Below, piece by piece: positions 1 to 5,789 of a DNA stretch of 7,997 bases (positions within the stretch are counted from its first letter, which is position 1; each line of letters starts with the position of its first letter). The notes below the pieces were generated by a model. The model saw only the letters and a list, made by a program, of their open reading frames with translations, did not search any database and was not told the origin of the DNA. Origin of the DNA: RYN-433 sp036558265. Its GTDB lineage: Bacteria; Planctomycetota; Phycisphaerae; Tepidisphaerales; Tepidisphaeraceae. Where the stretch lies: positions 1-7,997 of the forward strand of contig DATBFY010000744.1 in NCBI GenBank assembly GCA_036558265.1, read 5' to 3'. The position numbers and the translations under genes are program-made.

Positions 1-1
1 C

Positions 2-184
2 TACAACACGACCTTGGCGCCCCCCGTGGCCGCCGCAGTGCCAATGGCAAGTGCCGTGCGCGCCTCATCGCCCGCGCAGGTACAGGCGCGGGTGAAGTCG
101 CTCTTCTCGCTTATGCCTGTCGCCAAGGTGCAGCCGCGCACAGCGCCAGCGCGCGGAAAACTGCTGGGCAAGCCCAGCCACTAA
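2..184 (+). CDS. C-terminal fragment of an unidentified protein (5' end outside window)
   Basis: The frame starting at base 2 is open from the window edge to a TAA at 182-184 and gives 60 residues. They are rich in Ala, Pro and Val, with a basic tail ending GKPSH, and no family is recognisable. About 80% of the codons end in G or C, as expected for coding DNA in a genome of this composition, which is the main reason for calling it. The gene runs convergently towards the secreted repeat protein ending at 228, and a 7-bp tandem repeat lies in the 43-bp gap. The low-complexity tail could belong to many kinds of protein, so no function is offered. An accidental open frame cannot be excluded because the segment is short. 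Confidence 0.5.
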   Translation, partial: YNTTLAPPVAAAVPMASAVRASSPAQVQARVKSLFSLMPVAKVQPRTAPARGKLLGKPSH

Positions 185-186
185 AA

Positions 187-221
187 CTTCTCGCTTCTCG
201 CTTGTCGCTTCTCGCTTCGCC
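187..221. repeat. Degenerate 7-bp tandem repeat, unit CTTCTCG
   Basis: Five consecutive heptamers can be read: CTTCTCG (187-193), CTTCTCG (194-200), CTTGTCG (201-207), CTTCTCG (208-214) and a decayed CTTCGCC (215-221). Three are identical and one differs by a single base. The array fills almost the whole gap between two convergent genes, starting three bases after the stop of the left gene and ending before the stop codon of the right one. It is not a hairpin, so it does not look like a terminator. Degenerate tandem heptamers recall the STRR repeats described in heterocystous cyanobacteria, but the unit differs and any relationship is only an analogy. Confidence 0.75.
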
Positions 222-227
222 CAGCAC

Positions 228-2165
228 TCACGGCTTCTTCTTCTCGGTCGTCCCCAGGATCTGATCGATCCGCGACTGCGCCTCCTCCGGTTGATTCGGC
301 CTCAGCTCCCGCAGCACCCCCGCGGCCATCGACCCCATCGCCGCGAGCTTCTCCTGCGCCTTCTGCCGCGCCGACCAGTCGTCGGCGTTCAGATCCGCGA
401 CCAGCGCCTTGATCTTCTCCACCATCGCCCCCGACGGCTTGGGCTGCGGCTGCGCGTATTCCTCCACCAGCGCGATCGGCACCTTGATCTGCAGCCCGCC
501 CTTGGTCAGGCAGGTCACCTCCGGCTCCTGCAACTGCCCGCGGAACGTCGTCTGATCCCACAGGCTCACCTGCACGTCCTGCGGCGACTCCTTGATCCGC
601 GACAGCGAGCGGATCCCCTCCGCGTCGATCGTCAGCATCGAGAACCCGGTGTCGAGCCTGAGCTTGCCCGTCAGCGTCCCGACCATCATCTCGTCCTGCG
701 TCAGCTTGAGCTGCGGGCTGTCATCGTCCGCGGCGTTGTCCGTGTTGTCCGCCCGCAGTTGCAGCTTCGCCGCGCTGGTCAGGGGGAACTTGATCGTCTG
801 GTCCGACGACGCGAGCCTGGCCTCGAACAGAAAGCTGTCCACCAGCGCCGCCAGGCGCGTCCCATCCGTCAGCCGCACCTCGTGCACCGCGCTCTGCTCG
901 TTCTGGAAGATGATCGAGGTGAGCTGATCCGGCTTGAGCTGCATCGGCCCGAACCGCGTGTGTACCGTGATCGGATTGGCAGGCATCTGGATCGCGATCC
1001 GCTCCCCGGTGCGCATCAGCACGTACGGCTTGTCGAAGCTCGCCGACGGATCCTCCGGCTCCCCGGCCCGCTTGCGGTAGCCGACGCGCGCGATCTGGTT
1101 CAGCGGCACCTGCATCGTCTGCCCGTCCGACAGCTCCAGCGCGATCTTGTCCTTGTCCAGCGTCCCGCCGATCACGTCCCCGTCCGCGGTAAACAGGAGC
1201 TGCCGTGAACGCACCGCCCCGGTGCTGATGATCGAGATCACCTTCTCCGCCGGCACGTGTACCGGGCCGTAGAACGTCGCGATGTCGAACGCGGCGTCCT
1301 TGAGGTTCCCGCGGAACTGATCCCCCGTGCGCATCTCGACCACGTCGAACAGGTCCCCGCGCAGCACCTCGTAGTCCCCGAAGAAATCGCTCGCCCCGTT
1401 GAAGTTCACGATGATCTTCCGCAGCGCCGGCGAAACGTCCTTGAGCGCCTTGGACTCCTTGAACTTCTTGACGAACTCCTGGCCGTCGGCGGCGTTGGCG
1501 GTGACCGCGTGCACGTGCATCACCGCGATCTCCTTGTTCGCCGGCACCGTCGTGCTCAGCGTCCCCGAAACCTGCGAGTTGCCCGGCTGGTAATTGACCG
1601 AGAACGCCTGCTTGGCGTTGATACCGTTGAACATCTCGACCATCGCCCGCCCGTTTGCCCCGGTCGCCGCCACCCACGCGTATTCCTGGTTCTTCTTCTT
1701 GGGGTCGGCGATCGTCTGCCCGCTCTGCACGCCGTAGTTCCCGTTGGCGTTGAGCGTGAGCTGCACCTGCTGGTCGCGGTTCTGCGTGTTCTTCAGTACG
1801 TCGATGATGCGAACGTAGCCGTCATCCTTGTTGAACTGGTACCGCCGCGTAAGCGTGAACGTTCCCACCGCCAGGTTTTCGAGGAGCAGTTCGCCCGTCT
1901 TGCCGTCGATCTTCGCCGTCCGTTGCGGCATGCGCCCCGTCGAGGCGTTGCCGTTGACCGTCAGCACCCCGGTGTTCGAGTACACGGGCATGTTCCCCTG
2001 CTGCTGGAGGTAACCGTAATAGTTCACCATCCACTGGGTGCCGTCCTTGTCGGGCTGCATGTAGGGAAGGTTGACGGTCTGGTCCGCCGCGCGCACGGGC
2101 GTCAAGGGAAGGACCAGAGCGATCAGGACGAGGCAGCTCAGCGGTGCAGGTCGCGGTGCGGTCAT
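228..2165 (-). CDS. Secreted protein with six degenerate beta repeats and a HEAT-like C-terminus
   Basis: This 645-residue protein has a classical Sec signal peptide, with a hydrophobic stretch at residues 9-23 and probable cleavage after V-R-A at residue 26, so it is exported. Residues 27-260 form a beta-rich region that I cannot name; the pattern around 102-140 (RRYQF, YVRIIDVLKN) recalls super-sandwich folds such as that of the YidC periplasmic domain, which is only an impression. Residues 276-570 hold about six degenerate repeats of 40-45 residues with the pattern 'hydrophobic, T/S-G-D, x-x-x-G-x-L, alternating beta, V-P, x-x-x-I'. Clear examples start at RTGDQFRGNL (279) and TADGDVIGGTL (326). 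Residues 583-637 look like a single HEAT-type helical repeat (DDWSAR, LAAMGSMA). The ATG is supported by AGAGGA a few bases upstream and by a TATAAT box 42 bases before it. No catalytic motif is visible. A structural or binding role outside the cytoplasmic membrane is likely but unproven. Confidence 0.85.
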   Translation of the reverse strand: MTAPRPAPLSCLVLIALVLPLTPVRAADQTVNLPYMQPDKDGTQWMVNYYGYLQQQGNMPVYSNTGVLTVNGNASTGRMPQRTAKIDGKTGELLLENLAVGTFTLTRRYQFNKDDGYVRIIDVLKNTQNRDQQVQLTLNANGNYGVQSGQTIADPKKKNQEYAWVAATGANGRAMVEMFNGINAKQAFSVNYQPGNSQVSGTLSTTVPANKEIAVMHVHAVTANAADGQEFVKKFKESKALKDVSPALRKIIVNFNGASDFFGDYEVLRGDLFDVVEMRTGDQFRGNLKDAAFDIATFYGPVHVPAEKVISIISTGAVRSRQLLFTADGDVIGGTLDKDKIALELSDGQTMQVPLNQIARVGYRKRAGEPEDPSASFDKPYVLMRTGERIAIQMPANPITVHTRFGPMQLKPDQLTSIIFQNEQSAVHEVRLTDGTRLAALVDSFLFEARLASSDQTIKFPLTSAAKLQLRADNTDNAADDDSPQLKLTQDEMMVGTLTGKLRLDTGFSMLTIDAEGIRSLSRIKESPQDVQVSLWDQTTFRGQLQEPEVTCLTKGGLQIKVPIALVEEYAQPQPKPSGAMVEKIKALVADLNADDWSARQKAQEKLAAMGSMAAGVLRELRPNQPEEAQSRIDQILGTTEKKKP

Positions 2166-2207
2166 GAGGTTCCTCTTTGGGCGCAGGATGGCGCGCCGTG
2201 CCCGGGG

Positions 2208-2236
2208 ATTATACCTGCAATACCCGCCGCAGCCGT
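2208..2236 (-). promoter_or_regulatory. Sigma-70-like promoter for the secreted repeat protein
   Basis: On the minus strand a perfect TATAAT lies at 2213-2208 in an otherwise very GC-rich stretch. The predicted start of transcription is near 2201, giving a leader of about 36 bases. The hexamer 17 bases further upstream (2236-2231, ACGGCT) matches the -35 consensus poorly, so the call rests on the -10 box and its position. The rest of the 196-bp gap (2166-2361) shows no convincing terminator and no other element. Confidence 0.5.
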
Positions 2237-2361
2237 GGGGGTTTCGCAGATTCAGGCGCCTCCCTTGTGCTCAGGATCACACGCCGGTCATTTACCGCGC
2301 CGCGCTAGAAGTCGCTCGCGGTTTCGCGAACCAGGTTGCACCGCCCGCGCGGAACCATAAG

Positions 2362-3129
2362 TCACCGATCCGCATCCAGCTTGAACACCTTTCCCTGGAT
2401 CGTGATCGCCGTCGGCGCCGACTCGTCCCCGTCCACCGCGAAGACCGTATACGCCCGGTGCGGCCCCTTCTTGCGCGACAGGCCGTCCGTATACGTCAGC
2501 TCCAGCGTGTTGCTCGACAGCTTGTACCGCCCCGAGCCCCGGTCCAGGGGCGCGGCGCCCGCGGCCAGCCCCGACTCCATGTCCACGTCCGCGGCCGCCA
2601 TGTTCACCGTCGTGAACGTCCCATCCCGCCGGAACGTGATCGACGGCGGGTCTTCCGGCGCCGCGTCGGCGGGATCGCCCGCCGCCCCCTGCGACGCGTA
2701 AACCGACGCGACGAACGTCCCGCTCAGACGCGCGTTCTTCCCGAAGCCCAGCTTCGGGTTCAGATCCGCCGGGCGAACCACCGGCTGTTTCGATGGGTCG
2801 GGCGGCGGTTGCACCCGCGGCATCGCCGCCAGCTCCGCCGTCGGATCGACGATCACCGGCGGCGCGCTGCCGGCGGATTGGTAGCTGGGCGCCATTTGCC
2901 CGGCGGCCGCGCCCCGCGGGTCGGGCCTCGCGTTCGGATCGCCCTTGGAAACACCGGGATCGGTGAGGTTCACCGGAAGCGGCGCCGCGCTCGCCTGCTC
3001 GATCTTCTTCTGCTCCTCCAGCCGCCGAAGCATCGCGTCATATCCCGGATCCGGCGCGTTGGACTGGAACAGCCAGGCCACCAGCAGCAGCGCGGCGACG
3101 ACGCAGGCGATGGTCGCGGTAGGTGACAT
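2362..3129 (-). CDS. Membrane-anchored protein with C-terminal beta-barrel-like domain
   Basis: The 255-residue product begins with an uncleaved-looking hydrophobic helix at residues 5-22 and then a short charged helix (31-45, LRRLEEQKKIEQ). A long Pro/Ala-rich linker (about 46-130) leads to a compact C-terminal domain (about 133-252). This domain shows the order of strands F-R-R-D-G-T-F, then G-S-G-R-Y-K-L-S-S-N-T-L-E-L-T-Y, and ends with an I-Q-G-K-V-F-K-L strand. That arrangement resembles small lipocalin-like beta-barrel domains common in planctomycete and other environmental proteins; it is a pattern resemblance, not an identification. The protein should sit in the cytoplasmic membrane with the domain outside. 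The start codon has only a weak ribosome-binding site, but the hydrophobic helix beginning at residue 5 supports it. A separate promoter-like element lies upstream. Function unknown. Confidence 0.8.
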   Translation of the reverse strand: MSPTATIACVVAALLLVAWLFQSNAPDPGYDAMLRRLEEQKKIEQASAAPLPVNLTDPGVSKGDPNARPDPRGAAAGQMAPSYQSAGSAPPVIVDPTAELAAMPRVQPPPDPSKQPVVRPADLNPKLGFGKNARLSGTFVASVYASQGAAGDPADAAPEDPPSITFRRDGTFTTVNMAAADVDMESGLAAGAAPLDRGSGRYKLSSNTLELTYTDGLSRKKGPHRAYTVFAVDGDESAPTAITIQGKVFKLDADR

Positions 3130-3170
3130 GTGCGAGGCCCCGTGCCTTCCCGGCAGATCGGCGACGATCC

Positions 3171-3200
3171 ATCATAACATACCACGGCCCACCAATTGAA
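3171..3200 (-). promoter_or_regulatory. Candidate sigma-70-like promoter for the gene starting at 3129
   Basis: On the minus strand TATGAT (3176-3171) matches five of six bases of the -10 consensus. TTCAAT (3200-3195) is a weak -35 box, 18 bases upstream. The region is locally AT-rich, and the -10 box is 41 bases before the ATG, similar to the distance for the neighbouring downstream gene. It lies in the 122-bp gap behind the zinc-ribbon gene. That gap also contains a small hairpin (3215-3227) with no T-run, so readthrough from the upstream pair is possible. Confidence 0.4.
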
Positions 3201-3251
3201 TAACAAGGCAGACGGCGGGACGCCCGCACCACGACGCGCGTCCGATAACGC

Positions 3252-4364
3252 TCACCGTGAGTGCGCGATCAGGATCCCACCCACCACGATCAGCAGGATC
3301 GCGAAAATCAGGAGCACGATCTTCCACACGCTGTAAGGCCGCTCCCCCTGGACCTCGCCCGTCCGGGCGTTCACCAGGAACTGGAACACCCGTTCGCGGT
3401 ACCGGTAGGCGCTGATCCACACCGGCAGCAGCGTGTGCTTGAACGTGATGTTGTCGTAGCGGGTCTGAAGCGAGTCGATCCGCTGATGATCCCCGCCGAT
3501 GTCCCGGCAGACCGACTGGCGGATGTACCCCTCCATGATCCCCTTGGCCACGTCGAATCCCTGCGGCAGGTCCACCTGGTAGCTCTGGGCGGCGAAGCCG
3601 CTCAGGTACTCGTCGCGATAGGGAACCAGGTTCTTCAGATCCCAGGGCTCGAGCGCGTCGGCGAACTTCCGCGGCAGCGATCGGCTCGCCAGGACGAGGA
3701 TGTCGTCGAACGGGTTGGTCACCTCGCCGCTGACCCACGTCCACCGCGTCCGGCGAACCTGGCGGGTGCGGATGACCGCGTTGCCGTTGGCATCGGTAGT
3801 GGTGTAGGTCTCAGTGTCCCAGTAATCGTCGCCCCGCTGGCCGCTGTAGCGCGAATCCGTGTCCGAATCGTACGTCCACGCCGGGATGTAGACGCCGTCC
3901 ATCTTCGACTGCTCGGCGGCCTTCGAAAGCTCGCTGGGGGCGAACCAGAGCGAGCCGGTCCACTGCCGGAACGCGTTGACCGCCTGCTCGCGCGTGATGT
4001 GAAACGGCAGCACTGCCTTGGGCTTGATCCGTTTTTTCGATTCCGCCGTCGCGACGATCGCGGCGCCGCAGAATGGGCACTTGCTGGCGACCACGTCCGA
4101 GCCGAACTGCGACTCCGCCCCGCACGCCACGCACTTGACCGTCAGCGCATCGGTCGTCTCCGCCTCGCCCGCCAGGTGATCGAGCGTGGCGCGAAAGTCC
4201 TCCTCCTGCACGGCGTCCGGCGATGCCTCCGGCAGGCGGTTCTCCGCGCCGCAATAGGGGCACTTCAGGCAGTTGGTGCCGGGTGCGAACACCAGGTCCG
4301 CCCCGCAGTTGCTGCAGGGAAACTGACGCTGGAATTTGGGGCTTGGCGGTGGGGCGGTGTCCAT
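3252..4364 (-). CDS. Double zinc-ribbon protein with C-terminal transmembrane helix (YdjG-like)
   Basis: With the start at 4364 the protein has 370 residues. Two zinc ribbons lie in the N-terminal hundred residues: C17-x2-C20 with C35-x2-C38 (C32 is an extra cysteine), and C78-x2-C81 with C96-x2-C99. The central region, about 115-340, has the family's typical segments V-L-P-F-H-I, G-V-Y-I-P-A-W-T-Y and L-L-P-V-W. One membrane helix spans about residues 347-366, leaving a very short tail. Proteins of this kind are often labelled as TFIIB-type zinc-ribbon or, wrongly, helicase-like. The closest characterised relative known to me is YdjG of Bacillus subtilis, which works with YdjH and the SPFH protein YdjI in placing PspA at the membrane. 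Here it follows an SPFH gene by 17 bp, so co-transcription is very likely. A start at 4463 is possible on paper but would overlap the SPFH gene by 82 bases and add 33 low-complexity residues. The Shine-Dalgarno signal is weak, which fits translational coupling. Confidence 0.9.
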   Translation of the reverse strand: MDTAPPPSPKFQRQFPCSNCGADLVFAPGTNCLKCPYCGAENRLPEASPDAVQEEDFRATLDHLAGEAETTDALTVKCVACGAESQFGSDVVASKCPFCGAAIVATAESKKRIKPKAVLPFHITREQAVNAFRQWTGSLWFAPSELSKAAEQSKMDGVYIPAWTYDSDTDSRYSGQRGDDYWDTETYTTTDANGNAVIRTRQVRRTRWTWVSGEVTNPFDDILVLASRSLPRKFADALEPWDLKNLVPYRDEYLSGFAAQSYQVDLPQGFDVAKGIMEGYIRQSVCRDIGGDHQRIDSLQTRYDNITFKHTLLPVWISAYRYRERVFQFLVNARTGEVQGERPYSVWKIVLLIFAILLIVVGGILIAHSR

Positions 4365-4381
4365 CGTGTCGGGGGATTCGA

Positions 4382-5491
4382 TTAGGACGGCGACGTCGGC
4401 AGCGGGGGCGGGACGCTGGCGAACAGTTGCGTAAGCTCCTGCACGTCGCCGGCCTTGGTCCACGCGGACATGCCCTGCTTCCAGACCAGCGTGTCGCGCT
4501 TGAGTTGTCCGTCGGCCAGCATCTTCTGTAGCGTCGGGACGTCGAACGGGCCCACCTGTTTGCCATCGGCGCCGACGAAGAAACTGACCGGCTGCGGCAG
4601 CGGCGGCGGGGTCCCCAGCCCCGGCGACTGCATCGTCTGCCCCATCGCGGTGGCGACCTGCTGGCCCAGCCCCACACCCATGCCGATCCCAACGCCCGCC
4701 CCGGCGATCCCGCCCGGGTTCTTGGCCGCGTCCGAGATCGCGTTGGCCGCCTGGAACTGCGTATACGCGTTCAGGTTCCCGATCACCCCCATGCTGGTCC
4801 GCTTGTCCATCGCCTGCTCGACCTCGGGCGGCAGGGAGATGTTCTCGACCATCAGCGACATCACCTGCAGGCCATACGTGCCGAAGTCCTGCTGGATGCG
4901 ATCGGTCACGTACTTGCCCATCTCGTCCTGGTTGCCCGCCAGGTCCAGCACCGGGATTTTGGACTGCCCCAGAACGTCGGCGAACCGCGCCACGAGCATG
5001 TCCCGGAGCTGCTGGTTGATCTCCTCGACGGTAAAGCGGCTATTGGTGCCGGTCACGGTCTTCACGAAGGTGGCGGGGTCGGCCACCTTGATGGCAAAGG
5101 TGCCAAAGGCCCGCAGGCGCACCGGCCCGAACTCCGGGTCCCGCATCATGATCGGGTTCTTCGTGCCCCATTTGTGCCCGGTGAACACCCGGGTCGATAC
5201 GAAGTAGCACTCCGCCTTAAAGGGGCTGTTGAAGCCGTACTTCCACCCGGCGATGGTCGAGAGGATCGGCAGGTTCCGCGTCTCGAGGGTAAAGGTGCCG
5301 GGGTTGAACATGTCGGCGAGCTGGCCTTCCCGCACGAAGGCGGCCACCTGGGACTCGCGGACGATGAGCTTGGCCCCGTTTTTGATCTCGTTCTCGTAGC
5401 GGGGGAACCGCCAGACCATGGTGTCGCCGGTCTCGTCGACCCACTCGATGATGTCGATCAGTTCGCCGCGGAGCTTGTCCCACAGAGCCAT
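4382..5491 (-). CDS. SPFH/Band-7 protein with C-terminal GYF_2 domain (YdjI-like)
   Basis: This 369-residue protein starts M-A-L-W-D-K, a common beginning of the virion-core-like SPFH family. The SPFH region covers about residues 25-230, followed by an Ala/Gly-rich segment (240-287) with repeated G-x-G steps. Residues 302-358 form a GYF_2 (DUF4339) domain with the diagnostic K-Q-V-G-P-F, D-T-L-V-W-K-Q-G-M-S-A-W and E-L-T-Q-L-F; a P-P-P-L-P tail ends the protein. There is no signal peptide or membrane helix, so it should be a cytoplasmic scaffold recruited to the membrane, presumably by the zinc-ribbon protein encoded 17 bp downstream. GYF domains usually bind Pro-rich peptides. In Bacillus subtilis the related YdjI recruits PspA; no PspA-like gene is in this window. 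The start at 5491 is favoured over an in-frame ATG at 5563 because GGGAGG sits six bases upstream and the longer version would translate the intergenic heptamer repeat. Confidence 0.92.
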   Translation of the reverse strand: MALWDKLRGELIDIIEWVDETGDTMVWRFPRYENEIKNGAKLIVRESQVAAFVREGQLADMFNPGTFTLETRNLPILSTIAGWKYGFNSPFKAECYFVSTRVFTGHKWGTKNPIMMRDPEFGPVRLRAFGTFAIKVADPATFVKTVTGTNSRFTVEEINQQLRDMLVARFADVLGQSKIPVLDLAGNQDEMGKYVTDRIQQDFGTYGLQVMSLMVENISLPPEVEQAMDKRTSMGVIGNLNAYTQFQAANAISDAAKNPGGIAGAGVGIGMGVGLGQQVATAMGQTMQSPGLGTPPPLPQPVSFFVGADGKQVGPFDVPTLQKMLADGQLKRDTLVWKQGMSAWTKAGDVQELTQLFASVPPPLPTSPS

Positions 5492-5497
5492 GTTCGG

Positions 5498-5503
5498 CCT
5501 CCC
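5498..5503 (-). promoter_or_regulatory. Strong ribosome-binding site of the SPFH gene
   Basis: GGGAGG on the minus strand, with a six-base spacer to the ATG at 5491. It is the best Shine-Dalgarno match in the window and settles the start of the SPFH gene. Confidence 0.8.
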
Positions 5504-5504
5504 G

Positions 5505-5519
5505 AATAAGAGGGTTATT
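5505..5519. repeat. Short AT-rich inverted repeat before the SPFH gene
   Basis: AATAA (5505-5509) and TTATT (5515-5519) flank a five-base spacer GAGGG, giving a perfect 5-bp dyad immediately upstream of the ribosome-binding site. It could be an operator or simply an AT-rich leader; five base pairs alone are weak evidence. Confidence 0.3.
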
Positions 5520-5531
5520 AGGATAACACGA

Positions 5532-5559
5532 GGATGGTGGATGGAGGATAGAAGATGGC
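5532..5559. repeat. Degenerate 7-bp tandem repeat, unit GGATGGN
   Basis: Four consecutive heptamers are visible: GGATGGT (5532-5538), GGATGGA (5539-5545), GGATAGA (5546-5552) and AGATGGC (5553-5559). The period matches the array at 187-221, but the unit is different. It lies in the divergent intergenic region, where the promoter of the SPFH gene would be expected. Confidence 0.65.
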
Positions 5560-5715
5560 GCAATATTTAGAACGAGCGCGCCTGTTCGCTTTTGGCGGTG
5601 CACCCAGGGGCACGCGGGTCCAATAAGGCGGATGTAAAAAAATTCCGGTTATGGCGCAAAAGTGAGTGGGGCGGTTTGACGACTTATGCGGTGTACGCGG
5701 GACAAGACACCAAGA

Positions 5716-5734
5716 CGCCCCAGTGTTTGGGGCG
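5716..5734 (+). other. Hairpin in the leader of the OmpA-like lipoprotein gene
   Basis: CGCCCCA (5716-5722) pairs perfectly with TGGGGCG (5728-5734) around the five-base loop GTGTT. It ends 55 bases before the ATG. There is no T-run after it, so it is not an intrinsic terminator. It could protect the 5' end of the message or be a protein-binding dyad; the sequence alone cannot decide. Confidence 0.4.
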
Positions 5735-5777
5735 GCGCCGCGTGCCCGGCCCAACGATCGCCGGGAGGTTCTTTCAG

Positions 5778-5783
5778 AAGGAG
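5778..5783 (+). promoter_or_regulatory. Ribosome-binding site of the OmpA-like lipoprotein gene
   Basis: AAGGAG, six bases before the ATG at 5790. Together with the signal peptide that begins exactly at this ATG, it fixes the start and rules out the in-frame ATG at 5592. Confidence 0.85.
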
Positions 5784-5789
5784 CGCCAC

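Larger units (their letters stand above)
5492..5789. other. Divergent intergenic region between SPFH and OmpA-like genes
   Basis: These 298 bp separate two genes transcribed away from each other, so both promoters should be here. The region contains the inverted repeat at 5505-5519, the heptamer array at 5532-5559, AT-rich patches at 5561-5570 and 5634-5643, a TTGACG at 5676-5681 on the plus strand, and a hairpin at 5716-5734. The TTGACG has no good -10 box at the right distance, so I do not call a promoter from it. The frame of the OmpA-like gene stays open back to an ATG at 5592, but there is no sign that this part is translated. Confidence 0.6.

Noticed and set aside
291..1208. Long plus-strand open frame of 305 residues opposite the secreted repeat protein
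   Set aside because: It is Arg/Leu/His-rich with no recognisable domain and lies entirely antisense to a gene with a signal peptide and coherent repeats; such frames arise from high GC at third positions.
3215..3227. Small hairpin GCGGG-ACG-CCCGC after the zinc-ribbon gene, considered as a terminator
   Set aside because: Only five base pairs, a three-base loop and no following T-run.
4365..4463. In-frame extension of 33 residues of the zinc-ribbon protein
   Set aside because: It would overlap the end of the SPFH gene by 82 bases and is Arg/Ala-rich low complexity; the start at 4364 fits the family and the 17-bp gap.
4638..4720. Gly-rich segment of the SPFH protein considered as a membrane helix
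   Set aside because: Residues 258-287 are Gly/Ala-rich with G-x-G steps but not hydrophobic enough for a confident membrane span; it reads better as a flexible linker before the GYF_2 domain.
5492..5563. In-frame N-terminal extension of 24 residues of the SPFH protein
   Set aside because: It would translate the heptamer repeat, has no family-like sequence, and the GGGAGG site fits the start at 5491.
5676..5681. TTGACG as a -35 box for the OmpA-like gene
   Set aside because: No acceptable -10 hexamer is found 16-18 bases downstream.
5592..5789. In-frame N-terminal extension of 66 residues of the OmpA-like protein
   Set aside because: The extension would bury the lipoprotein signal peptide inside the chain, and a good ribbon of evidence (AAGGAG at the right distance plus lipobox) supports the start at 5790.
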